From positions 175,241,494 through 175,305,493 of the forward strand of contig CM070899.1 of the NCBI GenBank assembly GCA_036417435.1: a stretch of DNA of 64,000 bases. Reading direction: 5' to 3'. The translations under genes were made by a program, and so were the position numbers. Below are positions 1-11,041 of the stretch, one piece after another; the stretch's first letter is position 1; each line of letters opens with the position of its first letter. The notes below the pieces were generated by a model. The model saw only the letters and a list, made by a program, of their open reading frames with translations, had not been told where the DNA came from and made no database searches. This stretch comes from Inia geoffrensis (lineage: Eukaryota > Chordata > Mammalia > Artiodactyla > Iniidae).

Positions 1-459
1 GGTCAATCAGTATTAAGAAATTATGATCACAAATTATGATCACAAAGTAAAACACATTTTACTTCTGTTTAAACTATATATAAGAACCATTGAGCCCAAA
101 GAATACTAAATACCAAATGAAATTACTCTGCAAAGGATGCATTTGGGAAAAAGAAGAAGTTTGTTATAGAACAATCATTTTAAACAGAAACAAGCAGTTT
201 AAAAGGTAGCAAAGGCATCCTTGATGCATAAGCAGTAGTCCATAAGATTAATAAAAATGTTTAGGCAGTCAGCAATTTGGCTAATTCACATGGGTGACTG
301 ACTGGGAGAAAGAAGGCTAAAGAGTTAAAGTTAGATAAAGAAACAGACTCTTCCTTAGAGACAACTTGAACATATAGATTGCACCACACATTTTTGAGTG
401 ATAGATAGAAATGGAAGAGATGTATGCCTCTTTTGTCCTAATCTTTTAAGGACAGCTGA
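1..459. other. Unique AT-rich non-coding DNA
   Basis: No gene or recognisable interspersed repeat is seen. The only local structure is a perfect 13-bp direct repeat (aaattatgatcac) in tandem at 18-30 and 31-43. The stretch leads into the mariner-like relic. Confidence 0.5.
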
Positions 460-750
460 ACAAATGGTACATTCTTCAGGAATACAGTAAGTGGTGATGA
501 ACCATGTGTTTTCCAACATGACCTGGAAAATGAGTGTCAGCGTCTACAGTGGGGCTCTCCAACCCCTGGGAGGACCCATAAGGCTGATGTAGCAAAATCA
601 CGACAGAGGACAGAGTGGATTGGTTTCTTTGACGTCAGGGGCATTGTTCATGCAAAATTCATTCCTCAAGGTCAAACAGTCCATCGAACTTATGAAGAAA
701 TTCCAGAGCCTCTGACAGATTCTCCGCATGGCAGAAAGAGGAAATTCTAG
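460..750 (+). pseudogene. Mariner-like transposase relic (internal fragment)
   Basis: A frame stays open for 96 codons between stops at 457 and 748. Read in that frame it resembles the central part of mariner-family DDD transposases. It has a 'SGDEP' stretch (codons 490-504), where mariners have the T-G-D-E motif carrying the first catalytic Asp, then 'GFFDVRGIVH' (622-651) and 'IPQGQTV' (661-681), both typical of the block after it. The C-terminal H-H-D-N-A block with the second Asp, the last Asp and both terminal inverted repeats are missing, and there is no start codon in context. It is therefore a dead fragment. The family match is from memory of conserved motifs. A domesticated exon is conceivable but no splice context supports it. 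Confidence 0.6.
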
Positions 751-793
751 TTCAAGGCTCCAACTCAAACTAAGCCTCTGCAAAGTACTTTTT

Positions 794-934
794 AAAAAAT
801 CTTTTCTTTTTCTTTTTACTTATTTATTTTGGTGGCGCCGAGCGGTATGCAGGATCTTAGTTCCCAGACGAGGGGTGGAACCCCTGCAGTGGGAGCTCAG
901 AGTTCTAACCACTGGACCGCCAGGGAATTCCCTG
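794..934 (-). mobile_element. tRNA-derived SINE, short type
   Basis: Reads on the minus strand as gggaattccctggcggtcc..., ending in a T-rich (A tail) side at 794-825. It is flanked by the TSD aaagtactttt at 782-792 and 936-946. It lies 44 bp beyond the stop of the mariner-like frame. Confidence 0.85.
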
Positions 935-953
935 TAAAGTACTTTTGATATTT

Positions 954-984
<31 letters not shown>

Positions 985-985
985 A

Positions 986-1480
986 GCCCGACAAGATGCC
1001 CTCCTTGACCAAACTTTAGTCAGGCTCCTCAGAACCTTCTTATCAGCTTGGTCTCAACCTTTGGATGTTAGGACAGTCTTTACTTTGCTCAATTTTAGCA
1101 AAATTCCTGCTAAATCAGTTTAGCTAGGATCCTCACCCTCAATATCTGATCACCCTCCATATTGGATCAAATTTCTCATCTCCTCTGCTTGGTAACACAT
1201 CACCCTGGCCTGCCTTCAGCAAGAATCCTAAGTCTGTTTAGCCAGAATCCCCCTTTACCCAGATATAATTTTAGTAATTTTCCATCCACTGACCCCTACC
1301 CTTCTCCTTGGCTAGAAATCCCCACTTGTCCATTCAGAATGGAGCCCAGTTCTGTACTGAGGTCTCTCTACCCCTATTACAATCATTCCTGAATAAAATC
1401 TACTTTCACAGCTCTAACTTCTGTCTGGCTCTAGTTTTCTTTAACACTTGCCAACCTGATCCCTCATCTTTTCCCCAGTC
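986..1480 (+). mobile_element. LTR-like block with polyadenylation signal (ERV1-type, tentative)
   Basis: Begins after an A/G-rich run at 953-985 with cccgacaagatgccctcc and carries AATAAA at 1392-1397, followed by a pyrimidine-rich stretch. This is the layout expected of the U3-R end of a gamma-type LTR. There is no internal retroviral sequence and no clear TG...CA ends or TSD, so it would be a worn solo LTR. Confidence 0.4.
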
Positions 1481-1604
1481 TTGGCTCCAATTACATCTAA
1501 CTGTTCCTCAAAATGAAATACACTCTCGGAAGATGAAGATTCCCCACCAATAAAGAAAGGTATATGAAAGTCTGTCAATGTTGTAGGCTTAGAAAATAAA
1601 ACCA

Positions 1605-1714
1605 GGGAATTCCCTGGTGGTCCAGTGGTTAGGGACTCTGAGCTTCCACTGTAGGGCCCACGGGTTCAATCCATGGTCAGGGAACTAATAAGAGTGCGTG
1701 GCCAAAAAAAAAAA
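1605..1714 (+). mobile_element. tRNA-derived SINE, short type
   Basis: Head gggaattccctggtggtcc, a B-box-like ggttcaatcc near 1663, and an A tail at 1705-1714. The body has lost the usual 'aagatcc' segment shortly before the tail. Confidence 0.85.
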
Positions 1715-2476
1715 CAAGAGAGGGGTGTGGAAATCTTCACATTGTTTGAACAAATGGCCCCAGGTGACTACTTTAAAGATGATAACAACTATGTAACTGT
1801 TTATGCTTTGTTTTTTAGAGATTATACTGCGTCATAGGCATGGCTCTTGCACTCATTAGGTTAAGTCACATATACACAGCATCCAATTACTTGAACTAAC
1901 TTGGCTGAGGGTCTTGGTTATCTCCAGTTTAACTTCCTAGCTCACTTCTACAGATTCCTCTAAATAAAGCTCATTTTAAAACCTTTGGTCTCTGACGAAG
2001 TGAAGCTCTTTCTGAATGATTTTTCTTTACCCTCACTCCAGGCCAACACTATTCTAAGGAGTTAATTAATGTCCTTGCTGGTTATATCCTGAGATGTCAG
2101 ACCTCACCTTAGACTTAATCTCTCTCTCTCCCCCTCCCCTCCCCCTCTCCACTTTTGAGTCCCTTGAGCAACCCAGTCCCCATTTACACCTGTCACTTCC
2201 CAAGACTTTCCCTACTGCCTCCTTCACCAGACTCTGTCCTGAAGTCCGGTGAGCAGAGTCCTTAGTTTCTGTTTGAACATCTGTCCCTCTAACTACCCTA
2301 CAGGCCTCCACCCTCATCCATCCCCAGGCATCCCCCTGGGGCCTCAATCTCACATCCTAGGGCACCCGAGTCCCCTAACTCCGTTTACTGGTCACTTCCA
2401 CCTCCACTCCACCCCCACTAACAAGGCAAGGTGCCCAAGGCATCATTGTTCTCAACATAATCATTAGACTTCTCTA
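1715..2476. other. Unique DNA, partly pyrimidine-rich
   Basis: No gene seen. An AATAAA at 1962-1967 sits in a sequence that could be the end of another worn LTR, but no boundaries are visible. 2120-2150 is a C/T-rich stretch. Short open frames here lack codon structure or similarity to anything recognised. Confidence 0.4.
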
Positions 2477-2616
2477 TTCTTTTTCTTTTTCTTTTTTTTT
2501 TTTTTTTGGCTGTGCAGCACAACTTGCTGGATCTTCGTTCCCCGACCAGGGATTGAACCTGGGCCCTCAGCAGTGAGAGTTCAGAGTTCTAACCACTGGA
2601 CTGCCAGGAAATTCCA
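2477..2616 (-). mobile_element. tRNA-derived SINE, short type
   Basis: T-rich tail side at 2479-2508, then the reverse complement of the short SINE body, ending in ccaggaaattcc at 2605-2615. Near-TSD ttagactt(c/t)t at 2463-2472 and 2619-2628. Confidence 0.85.
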
Positions 2617-4394
2617 CCCTTAGACTTTTCTGAACTTAATTTTTTCTTTCTTTTCTTAAACAAAGGGATTTTTCACATCAGCAGTCAGGGCTTAGATTAC
2701 CCATTCTGTCCAAGAGAAGTCCAGATGGGACAGTTTAGGGACAAGAGTTCATTTAGCAAGTCCTTGAGAGCCTGACAAAGGACAGGCACTGTTCTCAGTT
2801 CAGGTGAGCCCAATGCTGAGCTGGGGCTCATGCTCTTGGCCTGTGGTCCAGCCAATGAGCCCGATGGTCTCTTGACAGGCTGTTCAGCCCTCAGGCACAG
2901 CCTGGCCTGGGGGTCAAGGACCCAGAAGCCACCCAGCCAGTGGGAGCAAGAAGGTTGGTGGTAAGGTGAGAGGGCAGCCAGTACTAAGTACATCTAAAGA
3001 CCCTTCTGTTGTTTTCCTTCAAATAACTTCCAAAGGGGAATAGCTTAGAAAAATCTGAGAGCATTCAAAGAACAAAGATGTGAAAGGGGCTGGAAAATAG
3101 GACCCACGACGGACGGGGAAAAGAAGCTATGATTCTTAGCCTGAGGACGAGAAAGTCTAGAGGCCATTTCACAACGGCCTGCAAGGTTTAAAGGGATATT
3201 CCTCAGAGGATGGAGACCAGCTGTTCACAGTCTCTAGTGAGGACAGAACAAAAGGAAATGAGCTTCAGCTCCCACAGGAGTGATTTAAGCTAGAAAATAA
3301 TCTCTGCCAATGAGGATATCAGGCTTGGGATAAGTTATCAAGGGAGATCAGGGCCTCTCCTCCCCTGGAGTTCTTCAAAACACGGAGGAGCCCGTTTTCC
3401 TGGGCAGATGGGGTGCAATTCTGTTGGCAGACAGAGGAGGGGAAGGGGACCAACGTCCAGTCTCACGTGAGCCTGTGATTTTTACTAATAGCTGGCGCTT
3501 TTGTGTAGCAGCATGATAGTTTTTTGGACTCTGGTATTTGCAGAATTGAGTCAGGGGAGAGGTAAAAGAGAAGGCATGTGAGGAATGAGAAAAAGGAAGA
3601 GAAACTGTATCATTTTTCCATGGGAGAAGGAAGGAGAAACTGCAAATAACCAAAGTGGGCCCTTGGTAACTCAATTTCTCAAGTAAGAATCTCTTACTTT
3701 TTCATATGAAAATTAGCTTCTATATAAATACACTAATTGGCCATTCTCCTCCTTTCTTTCCAGGTTTCCTGACATCCATTTGTACCGTCCCTTTATACCT
3801 TCAATATTAGCCTGTTTCAGTTTCCTGCACAGTAAAAGCCAAAGAGATTCTTGCTATTGAATCCAACACTTTACAAATCCAAAGCAGAATCTTTGGTATG
3901 ACACTACCCACCTATTTAAACTCAAACCTGGCACCAAATTCCTAGATATTTTTCTTATTTTTAATTCCTTAAGACCTTTGAGTGTCTCTCCAGCCTTCGG
4001 CCTTTTTCATTAAGTCCAACACTGAAGCTTGACTCCTATGTCCCCAGAGCCAGTGTCTCTGAATCTGATGGGCATCTAGGGACAGCCATGCCCACGGGGC
4101 TGAAGTACCCAGAAAAACTCCCCATGTATCCACGGACGCAGGGCTCCAGAAGCCAGCCAGGAGCGGCCCTCACAGTGCAGAGCGTGACATCATCTGTTCC
4201 TGGCATCTGCTCCCACTCAGAGCAGGCCTGGAGGATGACTGGAAGGAAGGGACACTTGCCTCTGAGTCTCAGCCAGTGTCCGGTGGTCCACCCCCCCCTG
4301 GAGTGGCCACCCGAAGGACCACCTTCCTCAGGCAGCTGCAATGGCAGGTACCAGGCTGTGAGCCCCACCAGAGCTGAGCCTTCTCTGTCCTGTT
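2617..4394. other. Unique non-coding DNA
   Basis: 1.8 kb with no recognised repeat and no convincing exon. Open frames up to about 100 codons occur on both strands (for example 2697-2993 and 3375-3674 minus), but none shows a known motif or flanking splice or promoter signal that I can support. Confidence 0.4.
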
Positions 4395-4470
4395 CACTGG
4401 GTGTGTCCCCGGTGCCTAGAACAGTGCCTGGTACACAGAAGGGAGCATAGATATTGCTACTCGGTGACTG
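4395..4470 (+). repeat. L2 (or MIR) 3' end fragment
   Basis: The run 'cctagaacagtgcctggtac' at 4416-4435 is the hallmark near the 3' end of ancient L2/MIR copies. Confidence 0.55.
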
Positions 4471-4579
4471 AACTAACAGATGCCAGAGTAGGAAGAGGCC
4501 TTGGAGACCATCCATCCCTACCCCTCATTCCAGACAAAGTTCAGCATGAGGCCTTTCTCAGGCTTGTCACAATCCTTTT

Positions 4580-4712
4580 CTTTTCCTTTTCCTTTTTTTT
4601 CTGGTCGCACCCCGTGGCACGTGGCATCTTAGTTCCCTGACCAGGGATCAAACCCGTGCCCCCTGCAGTGGAAGCACAGAGTCCCAACCACTGGACCACC
4701 AGGCAAGTCCCC
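4580..4712 (-). mobile_element. tRNA-derived SINE, short type
   Basis: C/T-rich tail side 4576-4600, then ggtcgcaccccgtggcacg... through ccaccaggcaagtccc. No clear TSD found. Confidence 0.8.
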
Positions 4713-4750
4713 AAGTCCACACTAAGATGTTAATGGGTACAAATGAATTT

Positions 4751-4767
4751 CTCTCTCTCTCTCTCTT
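4751..4767. repeat. (CT)n microsatellite
   Basis: Short uninterrupted CT repeat followed by a C/T-rich stretch. Confidence 0.8.
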
Positions 4768-5183
4768 TCCCCTCTAGGACTCTAGGCCGGAAGCTGACCT
4801 TCTCTCAGACCCTCTTGCACCAGCCCCTCCCTTGCTGGGCAGTGCGCACTCATCCCCAGATGCAGAGAAGAAAGGATTCTCCTCCATCGTGCCCGAATTC
4901 TTGAGTTGACGCCAAGAAACAGCCAGCTGGAGCAGAGCCAGTTGGGATAGAGTTTCACGCATCGGCCAAGAACAGATTCTGCCCAGGAACTGGCACTCAC
5001 ACAGCCCTGTCCAAGTAGAGTGAACACAGAGCGAGCCCTCACAAGGTGTAGGAAGCAAGAGGGTGGCACTCGGGAGCCCCAGGAAGCCCTGTCATCACCC
5101 CAACCCGAGGCTGCCAGCAAGCCCGTGCCAGAGGAAGTGGGCTGTGCTGCGGTGAGACACAGGGTAGAGGCATCCGGCTAGCA

Positions 5184-5366
5184 GCAGTGCCGGCTCCCAA
5201 ACCTGGCTGCGTGTGCCCAGAATCACCTGGGAGCTTTTTAAAAGCAGCTCCATTGCACCCAGGCTCAGATCTACTAACTGTGTCAGAATCGCAGAGGGTA
5301 GGTCCCAGAATCTGTGTTTTTTGAAACGCTGTGATTCTGATGTCCAACCCAGTTTGAATAACTGCC
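5184..5366 (+). mobile_element. MER5-type hAT-Charlie non-autonomous DNA transposon
   Basis: Starts cagtgccggctcccaaac and contains 'agaatcacctgggagctttt' (5219-5238), which is diagnostic of MER5A/B. The second half mirrors the first (...gctgtgattctgatgtccaa... to gaataactg), as expected for this palindromic-like MITE. The ends have diverged and no TSD is legible. Confidence 0.7.
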
Positions 5367-6650
5367 CTGCTGGCTGATTGACCTACATTCTCTCCCTACA
5401 ACTCTTTTTCCCCTCTGGGAGGGAATTTATCTCCTCAAGTTGCACCAGTAGACTGTCGGCATCACTGAGGCTTTCCTGTCATTTCCAGAATGAGTCTAGC
5501 TGTGCTCCTCTGGGTCACAGGTGAGTGCACATCCCTAAGCCAAAATCTCCACTGAGTAACTGAGGTGAGTTTGACTCTCGCTCTGTTACGAGTTAGGAGA
5601 TGAAAGGCAAGTGCAAACATTTGTTTATTCAATTCAGGAAATCCTAACACCCTCTCTGTCTTGGAGAGGGTTAGCAAAGGTGTGTTACCACACTCCTTAA
5701 TCTCAGGAGCTGAAGGCACTCGGAGGGAAGCTAGACACGTAAACGGCTGAGCAGGAAGAGATGCTAATGGAAGCAGAGGTTCCCCAGGTGGAAACGATCT
5801 TTGCTGGGACTGGGAGGTTTCTGCTCAGTCACAATCGGAGAAGTAGGTCTCCTTTCACTGCACCTGCAGGCTCTGGTCCCAAGCATGTCCCAGGGGAGGG
5901 GACCTTTGTAGATTTCTGGAGTTATCTTTCTTATTTCACCACTCAGCAGGCTCTGGCCCCCTCCAGTGCTTATCACCTGGAGCTGGGCTCTCCGCTGATT
6001 TCATGGGACAGAGCCCCGTGTTTAAGCTCGAGTCTGAGAATCAGAGGCTCCACCTCTTTCTGGCTGAGGCACCATGTGACGCCTGCCACCAACTCCGGTT
6101 CCTTCCTGGCTTCTCTTGTCGCCTCTCCGGCCTCTGAATCCTAGTCCCTGTGCCTCATAGCCCCTACACCACTGCTGCCAGTGCCCTTGGTCACATTCCT
6201 CCCCACTTGTCACAGCCCTACCTCGTGCCTCTTGCTGGCGCTCCATGATCCTGGTCACGTGACCTCGGAAATGTCACTCCCCTCTGTCACCCCCATCTCC
6301 TGGTTTCATACTCTGCCTGCTTCATCTCCTACTGTTCCCTTCATCTGTCATTCTCCCTGCCCCCACCCCCCCTTATTCTATCTCTAATGCGAGCATCTGA
6401 TGATATGAATCATAAGTGGAAAGCACACACTTAGAGGATTTAATGTATAAATGACACTGTTTTCCTTATTTACTATGACTGCCACACAATTAGTTGCCCT
6501 TTAACCAGTGAGTTCTCCCAAAACAATGTCTTTAAAGTAAAAATGCCCTTTAAATGTTTTCATCTCTATGAGATTTCTGTTCCGTGGTAATAATGGTGGT
6601 TGCTGCTTCTTTTATACACCTAAAGAACTAGAGAATGTGCATTTATGAGA
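5367..6650. other. Unique DNA, moderately GC-rich
   Basis: Nothing recognised. An open frame at 5761-6144 (plus, 127 codons) overlaps others on the opposite strand and has no motif, splice-site pattern or codon regularity that makes it a credible exon. 6355-6370 is a C-rich run. Confidence 0.4.
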
Positions 6651-6755
6651 ATTCTCAGACTTCACTAAGCCTCTTAATTACCTGGGATACTTTTTAACAA
6701 CACAATGCCTGGCTTCCACCTTCAGTTGTTTCCATTCAATCGACCTGAAGTTGGG

Positions 6756-6763
<8 letters not shown>
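6651..6763 (+). mobile_element. MER5-type hAT fragment, left part
   Basis: attctcagacttcactaagc...attacctgggatacttttt matches the head of MER5. The element is interrupted by a microsatellite plus a SINE and resumes at 7023. Confidence 0.55.

Positions 6764-6812
<49 letters not shown>
6764..6812. repeat. (TC)n followed by (TA)n compound microsatellite
   Basis: TC repeat to about 6793, then TA repeat to 6812, directly abutting the T-rich tail side of a minus-strand SINE. Confidence 0.9.
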
Positions 6813-6830
<18 letters not shown>

Positions 6831-7022
6831 GGCGGCATGCAGGCCTCTCACTGTTGTGGCCTCTCCCGTTGCGGAGCACAGGCTCCGGACACGCAGGCTC
6901 AGCAGCCATGGCTCACGGGCCCAGCCGCTCCGCGGCATGTGGGATCCTCCCGGACGGGGGCACGAACCTGTGTCCCCTGCATCGGCAGGTGGACTCTCAA
7001 CCACTGTGCCACCAGGGAAGCC
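6813..7022 (-). mobile_element. CHR-2-like SINE
   Basis: T tract at 6813-6830 (A tail), then the reverse complement of the CHR-2-like body. It ends with gtgccaccagggaagcc (the SINE head). Confidence 0.92.
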
Positions 7023-7089
7023 TGCATCAATATTTTAAACATACTTTGCAGGACAGGCTGATGTGTAGAAAGGCTTGAGAGTCACTAAT
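7023..7089 (+). mobile_element. MER5-type hAT fragment, right part
   Basis: tattttaaacatactttgca...ggcttgagagtcacta resembles the distal half of MER5, continuing the fragment at 6651-6763. Confidence 0.4.
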
Positions 7090-7560
7090 TTATAGGAAAA
7101 TCATTCATGATAAATGTATATTCAAACAGTCAATTCCTGGGAGTCTTGATTTACAGCAGTGGCTCCTAAACACATCCATCTGAAGCAAGGCAAAAGATCT
7201 TAAATCCCACCCTACCCCACCCACCCCCAATGACCACTAGGAAAGAACTCTGTGATAAAGAATCAAAAGGCAACAAATCTGTGATTTTACAGCTAAGCCA
7301 ATGCTATAGGTACCTTAAAGGTAACCCAGAGATCTTCTAATTTGCTAGTGTTTTATCCATTATTTAAAGAACACAAGTTATTCAAAAACACAAATTCATT
7401 GGCAGCATATCACCAATGATATGTGCCTGAAGAAGGAAATGATAGGGGGGGTTATATAATCATTCACTTCAGCAATAAGCATATAGATGAATACATGGAT
7501 TACGGACCAGTTACTGGGAAATAATAGGCCCAAAATACTGTCTATAAAAATATGCACCTA
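7090..7560. other. Unique non-coding DNA
   Basis: No gene or recognisable repeat. It ends in aaaaatatgcaccta, which partly matches the sequence after the L1 tail at 9915-9927 and is the probable L1 target site. Confidence 0.4.
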
Positions 7561-9914
7561 GGGATTGGTTCAAGATGGCAGAGTAGAACGATGTGTGTTC
7601 ACTCCTTCTTGAGAGAGAACCAGAATGACAACTAACTGCTGAATAATCATTGACAGGAAGACACTAGAACTCACCAAAAAAGATACTCCACATCCAAAGA
7701 CAAAGGAGAAGCTGCAATGAGACGGTAGGAGGGACACAATCACAATAAAATCAAATCACATAACCGCTGGGTGGGTGACTCACAAACTGGAGAACAATTA
7801 TACCATAGAAGTCCACCCACTGGCATGAAGGTTCTGAGCCTCACCTGGGGGTCCGGCAATAGGAGGAAGAATTCCCGGAGAATCAGACTTTGAAGGCTAG
7901 CGAGATTTGACTGCAGGACTTCAACAGGACTGGGGGAAACAGAGACTCCACTCTTGGAGGGCACACACAAAGTAGCGTGCACGTCAGGACCCAGGGGGAA
8001 GGAGCAGTGACCCCAAAGGAGGCCAAACCAGACCTACCTGCTAGTGTTGGAGGGTCTCCTGTAGAGGTGGGGGGTGGCTGTGGCTCACCATGGGGACAAG
8101 GACACTGGCAGCAGAAGTTCTACAAAGTACTCCTTGGTGTGAGCCCTCTCGGAGTCCCTCATTAGCCCCACCAAAGAGCCTGTACGCTCCAGTGCTAGGT
8201 CGGCTCAGGCCAAACAACCAACAGGGAGGGAACTCAGTCCCACCCATCAGCAGACAAGTGGATTAAAGTGTTACTGAGCTCTGCCCACCAGAGGCACACC
8301 CACCTCTACCCACCACCAGTCCCTCCCATCAGGAAGCTTGCACAAGCCTCTTAGATACCCTCATCCACTAGAGGGCAGACAGCAGAAGCAAGAAGGACTA
8401 CAATCCTGCAGCCTGTGGAAGGAACACCACACTCACAGAAAGACAGACAAAATGAAAAGGCAGAGGACTATGTACCAGATGAAGGAACAAGTAAAACCCC
8501 AGAAAAACAACTAAATGAAGTAGAGATAGGCAACCTTCCAGAAAAAGAATTCAGAATAATGATAGTGATGATGATCCAGGACTTCGGAAAAAGAATGGAG
8601 ACAAAGATAAACCCACGCACCTATGGTCACCTTACCTTTGATAAAGGGGGGAAGAATATACAATGGAGAAAAGACAGCCTCTTCAATAAGTGGTGCTGGG
8701 AAAACTGGACAGCTACATGTAAAAGTATGAAATTAGAACACTCCCGAAGACCATACACAAAAATAAACTCAAAATGGATTAAAGACCTAAATGTAAGGCC
8801 AGACACTATTAAACTCTTAGAGGAAAACATAGGAAGAACACTCCATGACATAAATCACAGCAAGATATTTTTTGAGCCACTTCCTAGAGTAATGGAAATA
8901 AAAACAAAAGTAAACAAATGGGACCTAATAAAATTTAAAAGCTTTTGCACAGCAAAGGAAACTATAAATAAGACGAAAAGACAACCCCCAGAATGGGAGA
9001 AGACATTTGCAAATGAATCAACGGACAAAGGATTCATCTCCAAAATATATAAACAGCTCATGTAGCTCAATATCAAAAAAACAAATAACCCAATCAAAAG
9101 ACAGGCAGAAGACCTAAACAGACGCTTCTCCAAAGGAGATATACAGATGGCCAAGAGGCACATGAAAAGCTGCTTAACATAACTAATTAATAGAGAAATG
9201 CAAATCATAACTACAGTGAGGTATCACCTGACACTGGTCAGAATGGCCATAATCAAAAAATCTACAAACAATAAATGCTGGAGAGGGTGTGGAGAAAAGG
9301 GAACCCTCTTGCAATTTTGATGCGAATGTAAATTGATACAGCCACTATGGAGAACAGTATGGAGAGTCTTTCAAAAACTAAAAATAGAGTTACCATATAA
9401 CCCGGCAATCCCACTACTGGGCATATACCCAAAGAAAACCATAATTCAAAATGACACATGCACCCCAATGTTCATTGCAGCACTATTTACAATAGCCAGG
9501 TCATGGAAGCAACCTAAATGCCCATCGACAGACGAATGGATAAAGAAGTGGTACATATATACAATGGAATATTACTCAGCCATAAAAAGGAACAAAACTG
9601 GGTCATTTGTAGAGACGTGGATGGACCTAGAGAGTGTCATACAGAGTGAAGTTAAATCAATAAGAGAAAGACAAGTATCATATATTAACACATATATGAG
9701 GAATGTAGAAAACTGGTACAGATGAACTGGTTTGCAAGGCAGAACTAGAGAAACGGATGTAGAGAACAAACATATGGACACCACAGGGGGAAAGCGGGGG
9801 TGGGGGGGATGAATTGGGAGATTGGGATTGACATATATACACTAATATGTATAAAATAGATAAGTAATAAGAACCTGCTGTATAAAAAAATAAATAAAAA
9901 TTTTTAAAAAACCA
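7561..9914 (+). mobile_element. L1 retrotransposon with large internal deletion (5'UTR-ORF1 start joined to ORF2 end)
   Basis: The element begins gggattggttcaagatggcag, an L1-type 5'UTR start. The UTR runs to a start codon at 8452 ([10 protein letters not shown]..., the cetartiodactyl ORF1 beginning). ORF1-like sequence in a shifted frame continues to about 8607 (...[13 protein letters not shown]...GKRMETKI). It then switches directly to ORF2 C-terminal sequence ([14 protein letters not shown]...). Coiled coil, RRM, endonuclease and reverse transcriptase are all missing; I estimate roughly 4 kb is lost. The ORF2 part runs through ...[15 protein letters not shown]... (9390-9434) to about 9724, then a 3'UTR and A-rich tail to about 9914. 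Defects: a 1-base loss near codon 14 of ORF1 and a TAG at 9064-9066 where related copies have CAG. An approximate TSD (aaaaatatgcacct / aaaaactgcacct) suggests insertion as one unit. Confidence 0.85.
8415..9065 (+). pseudogene. Fused L1 ORF1/ORF2 remnant frame
   Basis: A single open frame of 216 codons crosses the L1 deletion junction near 8608 without a stop. The first about 60 residues include the ORF1 N-terminal segment, in a frame reached only after the 1-base loss, so the first codons are untranslated-region noise. The rest is the segment of ORF2 downstream of the reverse transcriptase (residues '[10 protein letters not shown]', '[16 protein letters not shown]', '[11 protein letters not shown]'). 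It lacks every catalytic motif of L1. Expression as a protein is not supported. Confidence 0.7.
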
Positions 9915-9927
9915 AAAAACTGCACCT

Positions 9928-10480
9928 GGTCAGAATGGCTATTGTTACCAAACTCAGGTATGGCTGTGTTACTGGAAGCTCAGCCTCTCTGTACACCAGT
10001 GCCAAATCAAATCTCGGAGACAGTTTGGAGTGAAGTAGAAAACGATAGCTTTATTACTTTGTCAGGCAAAGGCGGGCACAATGGGTTCCTGCCTCATAAA
10101 ACTATGTGTCCCCCCACATCCTGGGAGGATTTGATGAGGGTTTATAACAGTGGTTCATGGGGGGCTGGAGGGGGGTGGGGGGGTGAGGGCGGGGTTGGTG
10201 TCTCTGACAAGATTAGGGTGTGAGCTGGGCCTGCCCTCCCTTGATCTCCTCTCAGGTGGTTGGTCTTCTAATCCTGATGAGCTCCTCTGGTCCCTTTAAT
10301 CTCACCTCAGTTGATTTTTTTGGCTGCTCCTCCCTTGATGAGCAACTGTTCAATTCTGCCCTTTGGAACTCGGGAAGGTCATGGAGGATAGAGTCTTGCC
10401 TACAAGAAATAGGGGACAAAAAGGTCTCCATGCCTGGGATCCCCACAGGGCCCTGCTCAGTTCCAGCTGCTCGCCACTCA
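9928..10480 (-). mobile_element. Endogenous retrovirus LTR, block A (solo, ERV1-like)
   Basis: On the minus strand the sequence has an AATAAA signal (tttatt at 10050-10055) followed by about 100 bp typical of an R-U5 end. A G-rich patch lies at 10158-10195. Upstream U3-like sequence at 10330-10470 is partly duplicated in block B. No gag, pol or env sequence is present between or beside the blocks. Confidence 0.55.
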
Positions 10481-11041
10481 AAAGCCAATACTTGAGAGAC
10501 AAGCGTTGGTTGGAAAGGAAAGTTCACTTTAATGCAGGAGATTGGCAATGTGGGGAGAAGACAGACTCAGGTCCAAAGACCAACTCAGAAGATTCTGCTC
10601 AACTGTGCAAGTTTTTACAGGGAGAATCATTTGGGGAGGGGGTCAGAGTCTTTGTGATCTTCCACTGTGTGTAGACGTTCTTCTGATTGATTGGTGGTGA
10701 GGTAACAGGGCAGTGCTCCAGGAATCTTATACTCAGCCTGAAGTTATTACCATCCTCTACCTGGGTGGGGGCCTTAGTTCTTACAGAAGAACTCAAAAAT
10801 ATTGTTATGTGTATTTCTAGTGGAGGAACCTGCGCCTTGCCCCTTGCTGCACTACAGTTTCTTGATGGCTCCTCCTTAGTTTCTGCATTCCCTCGCTTCC
10901 TTGATAAGCAACTGTTTGAATCTGCCCTTTGGAACTCAGGGAAGGTCAGGGAGGTTGAATGAAGCCTATTTCCTACAAACAAGAAATGGGGGACATGGAA
11001 AGGATTTGTACCTGGGAGGCACCCACAGGGTCCTTCTCCAT
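10481..11041 (-). mobile_element. Endogenous retrovirus LTR, block B (related to block A)
   Basis: Contains ATTAAA on the minus strand (tttaat at 10528-10533). Its segment 10900-11035 is a diverged repeat of 10335-10460; both share 'tctgccctttggaactc' and the adjoining gggaaggtca. The two blocks look like two related LTRs or a tandem LTR remnant. The right end is abutted by an L1 fragment. Confidence 0.55.

Noticed and set aside
4036..4515. 159-codon minus-strand frame and a 120-codon plus-strand frame in the same place
   Set aside because: Frames overlap on both strands in GC-rich DNA and include an L2/MIR end; no motif or splice signals identified.
5761..6144. 127-codon plus frame, possible small gene
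   Set aside because: No recognisable protein motif and no conserved-looking flanking signals; similar lengths occur by chance in this base composition.
9928..11041. Possible complete provirus between LTR blocks
   Set aside because: The blocks adjoin each other directly; no gag, pol or env-like sequence lies between them.
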